Numbered from the stretch's first letter, positions 44,870 through 60,100 are shown. The stretch: 64,000 bases of DNA from Sporobolomyces roseus (GCA_016617785.1 JADILM010000005.1:496001-560000); one strand, 5' to 3'. Notes: generated from the sequence alone by a model not told the origin. A program made the numbers and translations.

Positions 44870-46835
44870 CTACTCGGTTTCCGTCTCCGGCTGTTTAGCC
44901 ATCATCCTTTCCTCGCCCGTCTCCGGATCCTTCCCCATCTCCATCGGAATCGGAATCCTCCCATGAGGCCTGCCAGCTCCGAACTTGGAAGGGTCGAATA
45001 CAGGAATCGAGTCGAGGTCGACTTCGTTCTCCTTTGCTTCTTCAGGCGGCGGAGGAGACGACGCTCCATTCGGGTTTGGGGAAGAGGGCGAAGAAGGAGG
45101 CGGTAGAGAAGGGAGAGGCTTCTCAGAATGCGTCGAGGTGGATGAAGAGGAAGAGGGTTGCTGCGATTCTGGGTCTGCATCTGTTGCCGAGTTTCCTCCC
45201 GTCGTTGTCATTGGTGGTCGAGCAGCACCAGCACCAGCCAATCCGATTCTCCCTCTCTTTGCCATCATGACTCCCGCAGGTTTCCCACTCCTCTCATTCG
45301 CCCCTCCCGCTTTACTCGACGCACCACTCAGAGCTGAAACCTTCGATGAATCGCTGCTCTGAGCACTTGGACTTCGTTTCATCCCCTCGCTTCCTCCTCC
45401 TGTAGATCCCGATCTCGAGTTCGAAGGTGACATTCGACTTGAACTTGGCGAATTAGGTTTCGAACGAGTACGAGTTGGCGAAGTATTCGACGAGTTCGAG
45501 GAGGTAGAATTGACTCGTGGACGTGCTTTGGCGAGTGAGGAAGCTGTCGGAGTCAAGAGGGATCGAGAGGAAGTAGGGGAAGTCGAAGTGGAAGGTCGAG
45601 ATTGAGACGGGGAGGTAGAAGAGGAGGAAGCGGGTTTGCGAGATGAAGTTGGCGAGACTTTTTGGGTTGTTGGCGAAACGGTGCGGGTTCGGGTCTGAGT
45701 TGGCGAGGTGGATTTTTGAGGAGTTGAGGTGGAAGAGGAGGGTTTGGGTAAAGGTTTTGAAGAAGTCGAATTTGAAGCTGGATGGGGAACGGGAGAAGTT
45801 GGAGGTTTCGATTCTGGTTCTGGGTTGGTCGATTCTGCCGAGGCTGCTGCTGGAGGAAGCGGTTCTGGAGAGAGGGAGCGAGATGGTGGAGGAGAGTTGT
45901 CGTCTTGTAAAGGAGGTGAACGGAGGTGAGAAGGATCGGCAGAGGGCGAAGTGGGTCGAGAGAGCCCTTCCTTCGCTCCAGCGTCTGCGTGAGGAGCGAC
46001 GATAGGAGAATTGGGAACAGGTGAGAGGCGTTCAGGAGTAGGTTCGCGAGGATCTGAAACGGTTTCGGCGAGGGGGACGGGAGAAGGAGAACGACGTGCG
46101 ATCGAATCGGTTGATCCAGGAATTGATTCTTGAGGAGGGACGTCGACGGAAGGTTGAGTGACTGCGATAGGAGGGGAACGAGGAGACTCGGCACGATCCA
46201 CTTGAGGGGATTCAGATTGATTCGAAGGCTGATCTTCTTCTTGGGAAGCTAGAGCGTCTGCTTGCTCTTGAGTAGGTGCTGATTGCATGTCGGGGAAGGC
46301 TTCTTGCGCGTTCTTACGTCCTTGTTGTTCGACCGGAACGGTAGGGGGTTGATCGAGTCCAGCGCTGCGAATGTGAACTTGCTCGCTTTCAACCTCCTTT
46401 GAATCTGTTTCCTCAACCTTTCCTGCCTCCTCCTTTTTTGCAGCAGCTCCATTCCCTTCTACCTTCTTGCCACTGATCGTCGGTGTTCCTCCAGACGAAA
46501 CGCGAGGTCTTGAGGGACTAGCGAATGAAGAGGAAACTTGTAACGGAGCCTCCTTGTTCGTATCGACTGCTGCTTGGAATCTCTTGATCAGATCTGAAGC
46601 TCTTCCAGGTCTGCTCTCATCTGGTAAGGGCACTGTGGGAGAAAGTGAGGAGACTAGTGCGTCAGTGGACTCGCAAGTTGAACGACCACGAGGCGTCGTT
46701 CTGGAGAGAGACTCGAAGGGGGGACTCACTGTTGATTTGGAGATACTACGGAGATGTGCTCCTTCGTTCTATGATGTAGTAAAGAAGGGGAGAGTGAATG
46801 GTTTCAATCTGTCTCACTTTCAAGTTGAATCTCAT
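44870..46835 (-). CDS. Large disordered Ser/Pro-rich protein
   Basis: Two exons: 46835-46818 (MRFNLK) and 46768-44870. The join across a 49-nt intron restores an ATG to a long frame that otherwise has none until far inside, which is my reason for the start. The product (638 residues) is almost entirely Ser/Pro/Thr/Glu-rich. Two short conserved-looking islands stand out: SDLIKRFQAAVDTN near the N-terminus (amphipathic helix) and VFDPSKFGAGRPHGRIPIPMEMG near the C-terminus. The middle contains runs of phosphorylatable SP/TP sites. The function is unknown; such tails are common in cytoskeletal or cell-wall-signalling adaptors. It is divergent from the HMG-box gene with 53 bp between starts. Confidence 0.7.
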
Positions 46836-46888
46836 CGACTCGAATTGTTTGTTTACCTCTCTCTCATTCAACTCACTTCTCGATCACA

Positions 46889-48248
46889 ATGTCAGCGATT
46901 CGACTACCAGTAACGCTTGCACGTACTCTACGACCCACCGTGATCCCTCGTTGTGTCTCCTTCCTTCCCTCAACCCGCCTCCTCTCCACTTCTTCCCCTC
47001 TCTCATTCCCACCCGCTCCCTCGACGAACCTCGCTTCGTCAGCTGGATCAGGACAAGGTGGTAAAGCAGAGAAGGAAGCAGCTAGGAAACTAAAAGAACA
47101 AGCTAAGAAGGAGAAGGAGAAGGAACGCGCGAGAAAGGACAAGGAAAGATCAAAGTTACTCAAAGAACGAGAGAAGGCAAAGGCGCAGAAGGAGAAGGAC
47201 AAGGCTATCAAGGAGAAGGACAAGTTGAAGCTCGCTAAGGAGAAGGAAAAGGCAAAGTCGGGTAAGTCGAGTTGGCTGTCTCTCAAGTTTACGAGGGAAT
47301 GTGCACTGATTTCGCACTCTCGATCTCGGAACACAGACAAGGAGAAGGCTAAGCTCAAGGCTGTCAAAGGTGAGTTCAAAGTACGGGTGCAATTGTCGAG
47401 GATCCTCGCTGATTCCATTCTGCTTTCTACCACAGACAAGAAACCTCGCACTACTTCAGTTCTTCGACCTCCCAAGGCTCCTACAAACGCATGGGGAATC
47501 TTCCTCGGTGATTACATCAACGTACGTCTCGGAATTCTCCTTTACATTTCGATTCTCGAGCGAATCTCACGCTGTCCCTCGTTTGGGGTCTCTCTATAGG
47601 AACGCAAACGATCTCTCGGAGCAGGAGAGAAGATTGGATCCCTCGCAGACCTGACCAAACTTGCCGGACACGACTACTCTCAACTCGATCAATCAGCGAA
47701 ATCTGAACTTCAACAACGAGCGGAAGAACAACGTGCTGCGTACCCTGCGATCCTCGAAGAATGGAAGAAGACTTTGACTCCCGAGATGATCAGGGAAGAG
47801 AACACTGTCAGGGCTACTAGGAGGAAGTTGGGATTGAGCAGGAAGGCGAACTTGAAGTTGGACGGTGAACCAAAGAGACCTAAAACTGCTTACTTCCTGT
47901 ACGTCACCTCTCAATCTGCATCCTTATACTGGACGAAGCTGATGCCGTGAAGAGAACGAACAGCTTCTTGAGCGAACAACGCGAGAAGGGACCCGATTCC
48001 GAAGTTCTCAAGGGCGAGACTCGAATCATTGAGCAGAGTAAGCTCGTAGCTGCAGCATGGCGAGCGCTTTCGGATGAAGAGAAGAAGGTATGCTCCCGCT
48101 CTCGTCTCTCTCGTTTGGTCTTGGTTTCTGAATGTTACGTTGAATGATGCAGCGTTACAACGATCTGTACGAAACCGACAAGAGCCGATACGAACAAGAG
48201 AAGGCAGACTTTGACGCCAAACTCAAGAACTCGGTTTCAGCTACCTAA
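46889..48248 (+). CDS. Mitochondrial HMG-box protein (Abf2/TFAM-like)
   Basis: Six exons (46889-47261, 47337-47369, 47436-47521, 47600-47898, 47964-48087 and 48153-48248) encode 336 residues. The first 50 residues are Arg/Ser/Pro-rich with no acids (RLPVTLARTLRPTVIPR), an import presequence. A highly basic Lys/Glu coil (about 60-140) follows. Two HMG boxes come next: APTNAWGIFLGDYIN to the EEWKK helix, and PKRPKTAYFLFLSEQREK to YNDLYETDKSRY. Two boxes plus presequence is the layout of TFAM and yeast Abf2, which coat mitochondrial DNA. The Lys/Glu coil is much longer than in those proteins. The two tiny exons in the coil (33 and 86 nt) are phase-consistent. Mitochondrial location is inferred from the presequence, not from a proven orthology. 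Confidence 0.85.
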
Positions 48249-49671
48249 ACTCGTTACCTCCCGTCACTTTTTAATATCCTTCTTTCATCTTTCTCAATCT
48301 GTGCAATGTTTCCCGCGCTTCCACCTAGTTCACCTTCTCCTCTCTCCCTGACTCGAATCTCTACTTACCTTCGTTGCTGTTTCTGCCTTTTGGAAAGGGA
48401 ATTGTGAGATCCAAAAATTTCGTTTCTTTAGTAGCGGAAGTAGTTGCTGTTGATTCCTCGTCTGTAATCACGACTGAACGATACCACACCTCGAGCTCTC
48501 TGCGTTTTGCGTTCATTCAATGCTGAACCTTGATGAATTCGATCGAAACTCGAGTTTGCATTTTTTGAACTCCTCACTCTTGCCCACTTCCTCGTCTATC
48601 GCTTCTTTCGACTCCCGACCGCAGCTTGAGCCAACCACATATGTCTCAAACGACAGTCAAGCTATTCTCAGCGATTCTAACTGCTGCTTCGCTCTTCTCT
48701 CGCCGTTTCAAGATCAAGAAATGAGGCGCGAGCGTTTGTTGATCAACTCGCTTTGGATCTTGAACGCTCGAGGCGGCACGCTCGTGACTATACTGTAGAA
48801 TGGAAGGAGTCCAGAGTGAAACGGCTAGAGGTAAGTCTCGAAGTCTCGTTCAGCTTTTCGAAGACTGCAAGCTGATTCTTTCGAGATGCGTGCAGGAGAA
48901 CAGGGAGATCGATTCCAGGCTCGACACTACGGTGTAGTCTACCTTCTGCCGACTCTGTCCAGGGTCTTACTTGAGTGCAAGAGGTGCGTTCAACTCGCAC
49001 GGGTTCAGTCCTTTCGCAAAAAGTCGGACTGATAAGTTGCTCGGTGATTCCACAGCCTCGGAGCGCCATCGACGTTCCGAACATTCGAAAGAGTCGGAGG
49101 TGTCGATCGGATAAAGTGAGGAGTGCAGGAGGCACCCAGCCGACGCTGAAACGGTCAAGTGCTCGTTTTCGACGAAAACTTCGCACTCGCTATTTTGCTG
49201 TGAATATCTCAGATTCGTTCTTCCCGCTAGGTCCGACGAAGTTACTGACGTTTCGCCTCGACAGATGGAACAATCCGCCCGGTCTGAACGTCGCAACATC
49301 GAACGTTCGTCGTTTTTCGAAGACTGCTCATTTCGACGTTGTGCGCTCTGTTTCTCGAGTTTCGACGGCGTCACAAAGTCGAACAGAAACACTCAAGCTG
49401 TCTCTCACTTGCCGACAAGAACTGCTCGAGACATCGAGGTTCCGATGTTTGACGGACGAAGGATGGAATCCGAAGGAACGATCAGTGGAGGTTTACTCCA
49501 GAAACATGGCTTCGGAATGACGATGACATCCGATCGAAGCGAGGGAAACGACTTTCGGACAAATTCTGACTGACACGGCCTCTATGCCCGAAAAACAGCA
49601 GCAAAAAAAAAACTCGATGATCTCTTCGCTCCTTCTCCTTCATTCACCTCCGAAACTCATCTATCACAAAC
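48249..49671. other. Gene-poor interval upstream of the alcohol dehydrogenase
   Basis: 1.4 kb. It holds the 3' end of the HMG-box gene and the ADH leader (CT-rich, 49610-49671, with an A9 run at 49605). The several 100-180-residue frames in the middle lie in conflicting phases and have no family features. A CTGAC..ACAG motif at 49246-49264 looks like a splice end but has no open frame to support it. Confidence 0.4.
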
Positions 49672-51339
49672 ATGTCTTCCGCTATCCCCGAACAATTCAC
49701 CGGTTATGCCGCTATGAACGAAGAGAAGGGAAAGAAACTCGAGGTAGAAAAATGGTCATGTACGCTCTCTCTCGCTGATCCTTCGCTCGAATCGACGCTA
49801 ACTTCGACCCTCACCCCTTGCAGTCACCCCCAAGAAGTGGGCTGAGGAGGACGTCGATATCAAGATCTCCTGCACCAGTATCTGGTGAGTTTCGGACTTT
49901 TTTCGATCCTTTTCTTCGCTTTCCCCTCCCAACAAGTCCTGATCTTCTTCTCTACGTCCTCTACAGTGGATCTTGTGTACATACAATCAATAACGGGTGC
50001 GCAACGAGTAGCCTGATACCGTTTATGACGTTCCGCTAACCTATTCTTGGTTTTGCAGATGGCCTTCGCCTACTTCCTACCCTTGTAAGCCGAAACACCC
50101 ACTTCCACCTCGATAGACAGAGGCTGACAGACCCTCCCTCCTCTAGGTATCGCTGGTCACGAAGTTATCGGTACCGTCGTTCGCGCTGGATCAAACTCTG
50201 GTCGAAAGGAGGGACAACGAGTCGGTGTTGGAGCTCAAGCTGGATCTTGCACCAAGTGCGACTTGTGCCTCGAGGGTCGTGAACAATACTGCGAGAAGGG
50301 TGAGTCATCGAGCGCTCTATCTCTCGCAAAGGAGAGAGAATGTTGCACTGACCTCTTCCGTCGTTTACTCTCAGGCATGATCGGTACCTACCAGGGCAAG
50401 TGGGAGGACGGCTCAGTAGCTCAAGGAGGTTACGCCGACTACATCCGTGTCAAGGGTCGATTCGCCATTCCCATTCCTGAAGGTATTTCCGACGAGGAGG
50501 CTGCTCCCCTTTGCTGCGCTGGTGTCACTGTCTACTCTCCCATGAGGCGTTTCCACGCTGGACCCGGAAAGAAGGTCGGTGTTGTCGGTATCGGAGGACT
50601 CGGTTAGCTCATTTCACTCATCTTCGCCGTTTCTCGTCGACTGACATTTTCCGCTTCCTCTCAGGTCACCTTGGTCTCCAAATCTCCAACGCTCTCGGTG
50701 CTGAGACCTTTGCTCTCTCCCACTCTGACAAGAAGGTACGTCTTGCATTGTGTGACTTCTCGCTCGAACGATCCGCTGACATTTCCTTCGTTCGCAGGTT
50801 CCCGACGCTGAAAAGCTCGGTGTTGATGCCGACCACTTCGTCGTCTACAAGGACATCGCTGCCACTGCCAAGAAGTGGGCTCGCAAGTTCGACCTCATCG
50901 TCTGCACTGCCAACAACAACGACCTCCCCATCGAAGCTCTCTTCTTCAAGCTCCTCCGACCTGAAGGAACTCTCGTTCTTTGTGGTCTCCCCGAGGAAAA
51001 GCTCCCCGCCATGTACGGACACGCTCTCGTCGGAAAGGGTGTCTCTTTGGCTGGATCCTTGATCGGAGGAACCAAGGAACTCGACGAACTCTTCAAGCTC
51101 GCTGTCGACCACAAGATTCGCCCTTGGATCGAGACCCGACCCATGTCTGAGGCTACTCAAACACTCCAAGACATGCATGCCGGCCACGTAAGCACTTGTT
51201 TCTCTCCTTTGCGGGCAAAATCGAGTCCGAGCACAACTTTGGACTCAGTTTTCGCCCGCGCACTCTCGTCGATGGTCCTGAGCTTTGCTGACACGATTGG
51301 CACTCACAGGCACGCTACAGATATGTCTTGAAAAACTGA
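49672..51339 (+). CDS. Zinc-dependent alcohol dehydrogenase, cinnamyl/ADH6-like
   Basis: Nine exons (49672-49759, 49824-49884, 49967-49996, 50059-50084, 50147-50299, 50375-50602, 50665-50735, 50798-51187 and 51310-51339) give 358 residues. Catalytic-zinc ligands are visible: Cys in SICGS, His-Glu in IAGHEVIG. The structural-zinc loop is CTKCDLCLEGREQYC. The cofactor fold shows VGVVGIGGLGHLGLQ and LCGLP. The cytosolic NADP-preferring group (yeast Adh6/7, plant cinnamyl alcohol dehydrogenase) fits: TYQGKWEDGSVAQGGYADY and PLCCAGVTVYSP are typical. They reduce aromatic and branched aldehydes. Substrate is inferred from family. SICGSCVHT replaces the common CGSDxH with a Cys. Exons 3 and 4 are only 30 and 26 nt. 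Confidence 0.93.
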
Positions 51340-51892
51340 GTATAGACGGTCAAGCGCTGTCTATAGCGTCGATTCTCAATGTACAAACGATTCTAAGCAT
51401 CCCATTATACCTAGTAGACTAGAGCATGAACATAGCAACACGCAATAGATTGTCTGACTTACAGCTCCCGCGATCATTGAAAGCTGAGGACGCCTCGTCG
51501 TTCGAAGTGGTTCCGCTCAATTTCTCGCTTCTCATCGTCTTTCACCTCACGTATTTCTCCTAGCCTCGTTATCTCACGACGTACCTGGCTCGTCAACGTT
51601 CTGCTCGACACAGTCTCGACTGCGACGTCGAGGCTTCGCTGTGCTTTCAGTGAGATCAATTTTGCGAAATCTCGTTTCTTCGGTTCATCTCGACGCTGGT
51701 GTATCCTCTCTCGCTCATCTCGAGACGTGAACTCATCGACGGATTCCAGAAAAATGTCTCAGCGCGTTTGCAGTCCGGCAGAGGGAGGAGGAGAGTTGCC
51801 CTCGCGAAACTTGGTTTTGTTGGGAACAAATTGGGAGGAGAAGAGAGAGATCTTTTGTTTGATTCCCTACCTCCCCACTCTCTCTCGCTACC
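51340..51892. promoter_or_regulatory. Spacer upstream of PDB1
   Basis: 553 bp between the ADH stop and the PDB1 start in tandem orientation. The final 100 bp are pyrimidine-rich (CTCCCCACTCTCTCTCGCTACC) and are the probable PDB1 leader. Confidence 0.45.
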
Positions 51893-53964
51893 ATGTTCTC
51901 CCGTGCTCTCCGACCTGCGTACACCTCTTCGCGAGCCTCTCCCGTTGCCGCTCCCCTCGCCCGCCTTTCTTCCGCTTCTAAATCAGCCCTCGCCCTTCAA
52001 AACGCCAACAAGCGTGCCACCCTCAACGCAGCACTTCAAGCTACAAGGTGTACCGCAGTTGGTACTTCTACTGGAGCACAGCGTAGTGCTAGCACCGAGA
52101 GCAACGATGGATCCATCCAGGTGAGCTGGGGCAAAGACCTTCCTCCAACCGATTCAATATCATCAACAGACGCGAATGGGATAGCTGGGATGATAGAGAA
52201 AGTGTATAGGTATATTATGGAGCGAGTTTGAGGATCCAGGACAGGGATTGGAACGAGTTAGAGGCATTCATCGGGTTGGACACGGGTCAAAGAAAGTCAA
52301 CTCGATCGCAACGGATCTTGGACTGGACAAGCTAGCTATAGAATATAAGGATAGAAGAGTGGAACTCTATCGACCTCGACAAGAGATCGCAGGAGGGAAC
52401 CGATCGTCGAACTTGGCGATTTCTCGTGCGGGATGTTATTCAACTCAAAGATCAGCGGAACTCGTTCACGTCGGACTCGTACTGATTTTTTGTCAACTCT
52501 GCTCGTAACAGATGACTGGACGTGAGGCGCTCAACTCTGCGATGGAGGAGGAGATGATTCGAGATGAAACCGTTTTCGTTATGGGAGAGGAGGTAGCTCA
52601 ATACAACGGTGCTTACAAAGTCACCAAGGGTCTCTTGGACAAATTCGGTGAGAAGCGTGTTATTGATACTCGTAAGTCTTACACCCATCTCTTCCAGACT
52701 GCCCCATCTTTCGTCGAAACTAACTCGATTTCGATTCTTGATGTTTAGCTATCACTGAGGCTGGTTTCACTGGTATCGCTGTCGGAGCTGCCTTCGCTGG
52801 TCTTCGACCGGTCTGCGAGTTCATGACTTTCAACTTCGCCATGCAGGCAAGTTCGAATTCCGCTCCACTCGATTTCGATGAAAACTTACCTTTGGTTTTG
52901 CTTCCTCAGGCTATCGATCAAATCGTCAACTCTGCCGGAAAGACCTACTACATGTCTGGAGGGTGAGTCAAGAAGAATTAGGCGGATCTCAGACTTGACG
53001 CGGCGACTGATCAACTTGTACTTTGGTTCACAGAAACGTTCCCTGTCCCGTCGTCTTCCGTGGTCCCAACGGAGCTGCTGCTGGTGTCGGTGCTCAACAT
53101 TCCCAAGATTACGCATGTAAGTTGCAACCTAAGGTTATCTCGAGAAAGACGAGACTGACCTATCGCTCGAAAACAGCATGGTACGGTCAAATTCCCGGTC
53201 TCAAGGTCATCTCCCCTTACTCCGCTGAGGATTGCCGTGGTCTCTTGAAGGTAAGTCCATCATATCGCCTTCCTCGCTGCCCTGTCGCTCACCAGAATCG
53301 TTCGATAGGCTGCCATCCGAGACCCTAACCCTGTCGTCGTGCTCGAGAACGAGATCCTTTACGGTCAATCCTTCACCGTCTCGAAGGAGGCTCAATCAAC
53401 CGATTTCCTTCTACCCATTGGAAAGGCCAAGGTTGAGCGATCAGGAAAGGATATCACTGTTGTTGGACACTCGCGAATGGTTGGACTCGCTCTTGAGGCT
53501 GCTGAGATCTTGAAGAAGGAGGAGGGTATCGAGGTCGAGGTTATCAACATGAGGAGTATCCGTCCTTTGGACATCGAGACTATCAAGGAGTCGGTTAAGA
53601 AGACCAACCGGTTCGTTCCTTTTCACTTGCCCTTCTTTTTTCTCGACTTCCGCTGACCTCGGCTCAATCCCGCTAGATTGGTTACTGTTGAGGGAGGATT
53701 CCCTGCTTTCGGTGTCGGATCTGAGATCTGCGCTCAAATCGTCGAATCCGAGGCTTTCGACTACCTCGATGCTCCTGTCGAGCGAATTACTGGTGCCGAT
53801 CTTCCTACTCCTGTCAGTCACTCCTTCTCCTTCGCTGCGTCTGTTCCGATGACTCATCCTTCTTGCTTTCTATCTCACAGTACGCCAAGACCCTTGAGGA
53901 CCTCGCTTTCCCCGATACCCCTACCATCGTCAAGGTCATCAAGCGTGCTCTCTACCGATCTTAA
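51893..53964 (+). CDS. PDB1: Pyruvate dehydrogenase E1 component subunit beta
   Basis: Nine exons (51893-52120, 52512-52671, 52749-52846, 52910-52962, 53034-53116, 53177-53250, 53309-53610, 53677-53812 and 53881-53964) give 405 residues. A presequence ([16 protein letters not shown]) and a Ser/Ala-rich stretch occupy exon 1. The transketolase-like core begins in exon 2: [100 protein letters not shown] and [12 protein letters not shown]. The C-terminal domain carries [16 protein letters not shown] and [15 protein letters not shown]. It forms the alpha2beta2 E1 that decarboxylates pyruvate with thiamine diphosphate in the matrix. Two introns are odd: the first is 391 nt, and the third (52847-52909) is GC-AG. 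Confidence 0.96.
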
Positions 53965-54379
53965 ATCTCTCCCTCTCCCACCCATCTCTCCTTTCTCTAA
54001 AATGACGACTTATTCCCACTCGTCACCTTTCTGTCTCTCTCGATATCCGGAACAAGCGCTTTAGCTTCACTCCCTTCTCTCCCTCGCATTGATATTCTTC
54101 TCTTCTCTCACCCTCGTCGTAGACTTCCTTCTTTTGGCTTTCCCTTCTTTACGTATCGCTCTCTTTGGCCTTTCCCCTTCTTGTCTTTTTGTGCTTCAAG
54201 GTCTTGCTGCAATTCTCTCTGTTCAACGGGTAAACGAAAAAGCAATAACGTTACACAGCAGTGGAGTCGGAGAGAGCAAAGAAGGACAAAGCTTATGCGA
54301 GAGAGAGAACAAAACAAAAGGTGATACGAAACGAGAAATGCGAAGGAAGTAGATGCGATGGAGTAGCTCAGTTGTAGGA
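53965..54379. other. Convergent 3' ends of PDB1 and the CDC7 kinase gene
   Basis: 415 bp between stop codons. CT-rich 3' UTR from PDB1, AT-richer near 54230-54300. No gene is seen. Confidence 0.45.
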
Positions 54380-56844
<2,465 letters not shown>

Positions 56845-57129
56845 TGGTCAAGTTGGAAGGAAGAGTGAAAGAGGAAAGGAAAGAGAAATTGATTTCGCTG
56901 GTTCAAGTTGGTTCCACAACTCTCTTTCGGCCTGGGTGGAGCCTTACGGCATCTATACTGCGTTGATGATTGTTTGCGCGTCACTGTCGCGAAAGAAAAG
57001 AGAACGACAGATCGATTCGAGCGAAATGTTGAGTGAAAACGACAATTGCGAAAGAACGCTTCACAAAGAACAAAGAAGTACACCAACAAAATAGAAGAGC
57101 GAAGTCAAACAGTGTGGAGCGAGAGACGC
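56845..57129. other. Short spacer between CDC7 and the RhoGEF gene
   Basis: 285 bp, upstream of the CDC7 start and downstream of the RhoGEF stop. No gene is seen. Confidence 0.35.
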
Positions 57130-60100
57130 CTAGAAAGCAATTCCATTCTCCCTCAAAATCCTTTCCAATCTCGCTTTTTCATCCAAATCATCCTGAACCT
57201 TGCGTTTATACTCTCGGAACTCGTGCTCGACAGCGAATCGTTTCTGAACGGCAGTTTGAAGATCCGTTGTCAGTTCGACGTATTCACCTGTTGCAGTAGG
57301 TTCGGCTTGAGCAGCAAGAGTCACTGTGGAATCGGCCCTGTTCTATCAGCAATCGCCTCTGAGGCGATGGATAGCGAGAGACCCAGCTCACCACTCTCGA
57401 GAGCCTCATTGAACTCGCCCAGCAAAGCATCCGCCTCCTGAGCCATATCGTTGTAGATGTGAAGGAGTTTGACGTTTTCCGCTTCTTTCGCCTCGAGGTT
57501 TCGTCTCAACGTTGCTTCTTGCTCGACCAGCTATCACAGCGACACAGTATCAGAATCTGTTGACAGAGGGACGCCCGACAGATTGAGCTTACGACGATCA
57601 CTTCCTCCTTCAGAGCTGCCAAATCCGCCGCAATCAAATCCCTCTCCTGCTCGAGCATCTCGACCTCAATTGCTGAAGGTCCATCTCCCATTCCATCGGT
57701 GGGAGAGATCGGTGGTGGTTGAATAGACTCGCAAGCAACGACGAGTTCGTCGAGTTTGCGAACCCATTTCGAGAGGACTTGTGCATCGACGTTGTGAGCT
57801 TTTTGTCGAGTGTCGGAGATAGCCGAGAAGGGTGCAGGAGAAGACATTTCGCCGACAATTGACTTGGCCTGAGAGAGAGCACGACCTGTCAGGAAGGGTG
57901 TCGAGCACTTGAGCAAAGAGAACTCACGAAAACATTGCGAGTATGGGGTGATCTCGACAGACTCGAAGGTGATGCGATCCGACTATTCTCCTTGTTTGCA
58001 ACTTCTCGGGCGAGCTTGAGCCGTAGCTCGTTGACGTGCGTGCGGAGTTGATCAAAGGGAGAAGTCTCGTCCTAAATCACGAATAGCGTCAGATTTGAGT
58101 TCGCGTGAATTGAGGCAGAAGACTACTCACCTCGAGCATGGCTATATCTGGTTTGACATCCTCGTCATCAGGTACCTCCTCACCAGGATCCGAGAATACA
58201 TCGGGAATCGATTCCTTCTTTGGCGGAGTCGGGGGACCTCGAATCGTTGAGGTATTGCTCGTGACTCGCCGACTTCTAATCTTGATGTGAGATCCAGAAG
58301 GTATCCGAGGTTTGTCCTTTGAACCCGAAGAGACTCGATTCGCGGGGAAGAGAGGTTGGCTGAGAGCTGAAGGTGCGCGAGGTCCAGCAAAGATTTCGCC
58401 AAGTGCTGCAACCTTCTTTCGGGGCGTCGGACGAGGAGAAGCTTCCACCTCGGGCCGAGTTCGTTTCGATGCAGTCGAAGCGGAGAGAGACTGAGTAGGT
58501 GAATCTTCTCGTGTGGGTTCGATGGGAGAAGGAGGAGCGGGTTGATCGTTGTAAGAAGAAGGGAGAGCAGGGTGAGCTGTGAAAGCTCGTCGTTGTGGAC
58601 TGGGAGATTTATTAGTCGCGAAAGGATGAGGTTGAGGTGATTCGAAGGGTCTTTGTCCATTTCCGAGTGATGAAGCTGAGCGCATCTCACGAGGACCGAT
58701 CATGCGACGTCGAGTCGATCCAAGAGCTGGTGGTCGATAAGCCATAGGAGAGGTAGCCGGTGCTTCGATCTCGAGTGCTGTTGGCCAAGTCGGTTCGAAG
58801 GAGGCGTCCATTGTCGAATCGATATCGACTGAGGTATCGCCATCAAACGTCGTGTCGACGTTCTGACCTAGCGGTGAATGCGCTCGAGGTGTTGTCTCGC
58901 GTTCGGGAGAAGGAGTTGGAGATCCGAGTCGAGCATGAGGAGGAGGAGGTAAGGAGAGGGAACGGTTGTTGCGAAGATTTCGATCGATCGTTTCCGAGCT
59001 GATCTCTTCAGAGTCACGTCGTGATTTGTCTTTCGAGGTTGGTGCATCATACATCGAAGTATCTTGCTGATCTTCGCCATTGTTCGAGGCTCTCCTGAAG
59101 AGATCTGGTGCCGAGTGTTTCGAGATTGGTCGTTTCGAAGGTTCTGGTACAGCGGGTGTAGATGAAGGTCGAGGAGAGACCAAGGCGAAGGGAGAAGTTG
59201 CACGAGAGGACGTCGAGGCGGATAGATTGGGAGTCATGATTGAAGTCGTTGCGTTACTTGAACCTCGACTTGTCATTGAATTGCCTCTTCGAAGTCCCGA
59301 TCCTCCTCCAAAGACGTCGAGAGCGGCACTGAGGAGACCCGAACGAGGACGCGATCGAGATCTAGTTGCACTCGCTGCTTGAGGTCGAAGAGATGGGAAA
59401 GCGTAAAGTCCAAAGGAGACTCCAACAGCAGCGACAGCAGGAGCGATTCGATCGATCTTGATGGTTTCTGCCGAGCTTGAAGACGATTCGGCAGACAGCA
59501 CCTCGAAGCTATAGAATTGCATGATGAGTAAGTTAGAACGCGAGGAGAAAGGGCAGAACGGAGACTGACCGACATCCTCCATCTCGTAGGAAGACTGCGT
59601 GAGCGACGGTTTGAGGTCTACCTACAGTATCTCGAGCGAGTATAGCCGAGTTACCAATCTCGTCAAGGTGAAGTGCAAGTTTGCCCTGCGGGTCGGGAAA
59701 ATTTCGTCAGTCAAAGCTAGGAGTTGCTGATTGAATTCGACGACTCACTTTTTGCGAACCTCTCAGGGCTTCCCACGTCTTCCTGTCCCAGATCGACCAG
59801 TAAACTTCCGTCGAATCACTCGCTCCTCCATCTTCCCAAATGCGTTTACTCTTCTTCGCCAGCCTCGCTCCCATTCTCAATTTCCCATGCAAGATCGTCT
59901 CTCCGAATCGATTGAGCCAAACTTCCTTCTCTGCCCTCTTGACATCCGACTGAACCGTATTCGCTACGACGTACTTTCTCGCAGGTCGGTCGCACCATCG
60001 TTCAGATTGATCTGTCGGTGGGTGATCGAATACTAGGCCAAATTCTGTAGGACCCAAATCGACGGCGGAAATGGTCGAGATGTCGACCAATCCTCGGAAA

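Noticed and set aside
45553..46194. 213-residue minus-strand frame rich in Leu and Pro
   Set aside because: It lies wholly inside the disordered-protein gene in another frame, and the real gene has an ATG restored by an in-phase intron.
48788..49520. Several overlapping 130-180-residue frames upstream of the ADH gene
   Set aside because: They lie on both strands in conflicting phases, have no family features, and the one splice-like end (49246-49264) has no matching donor and frame.
52248..52508. 87-codon frame inside the long PDB1 intron
   Set aside because: No recognisable protein, and the frame is shorter than expected for a coding nested gene; noted as an intron oddity only.
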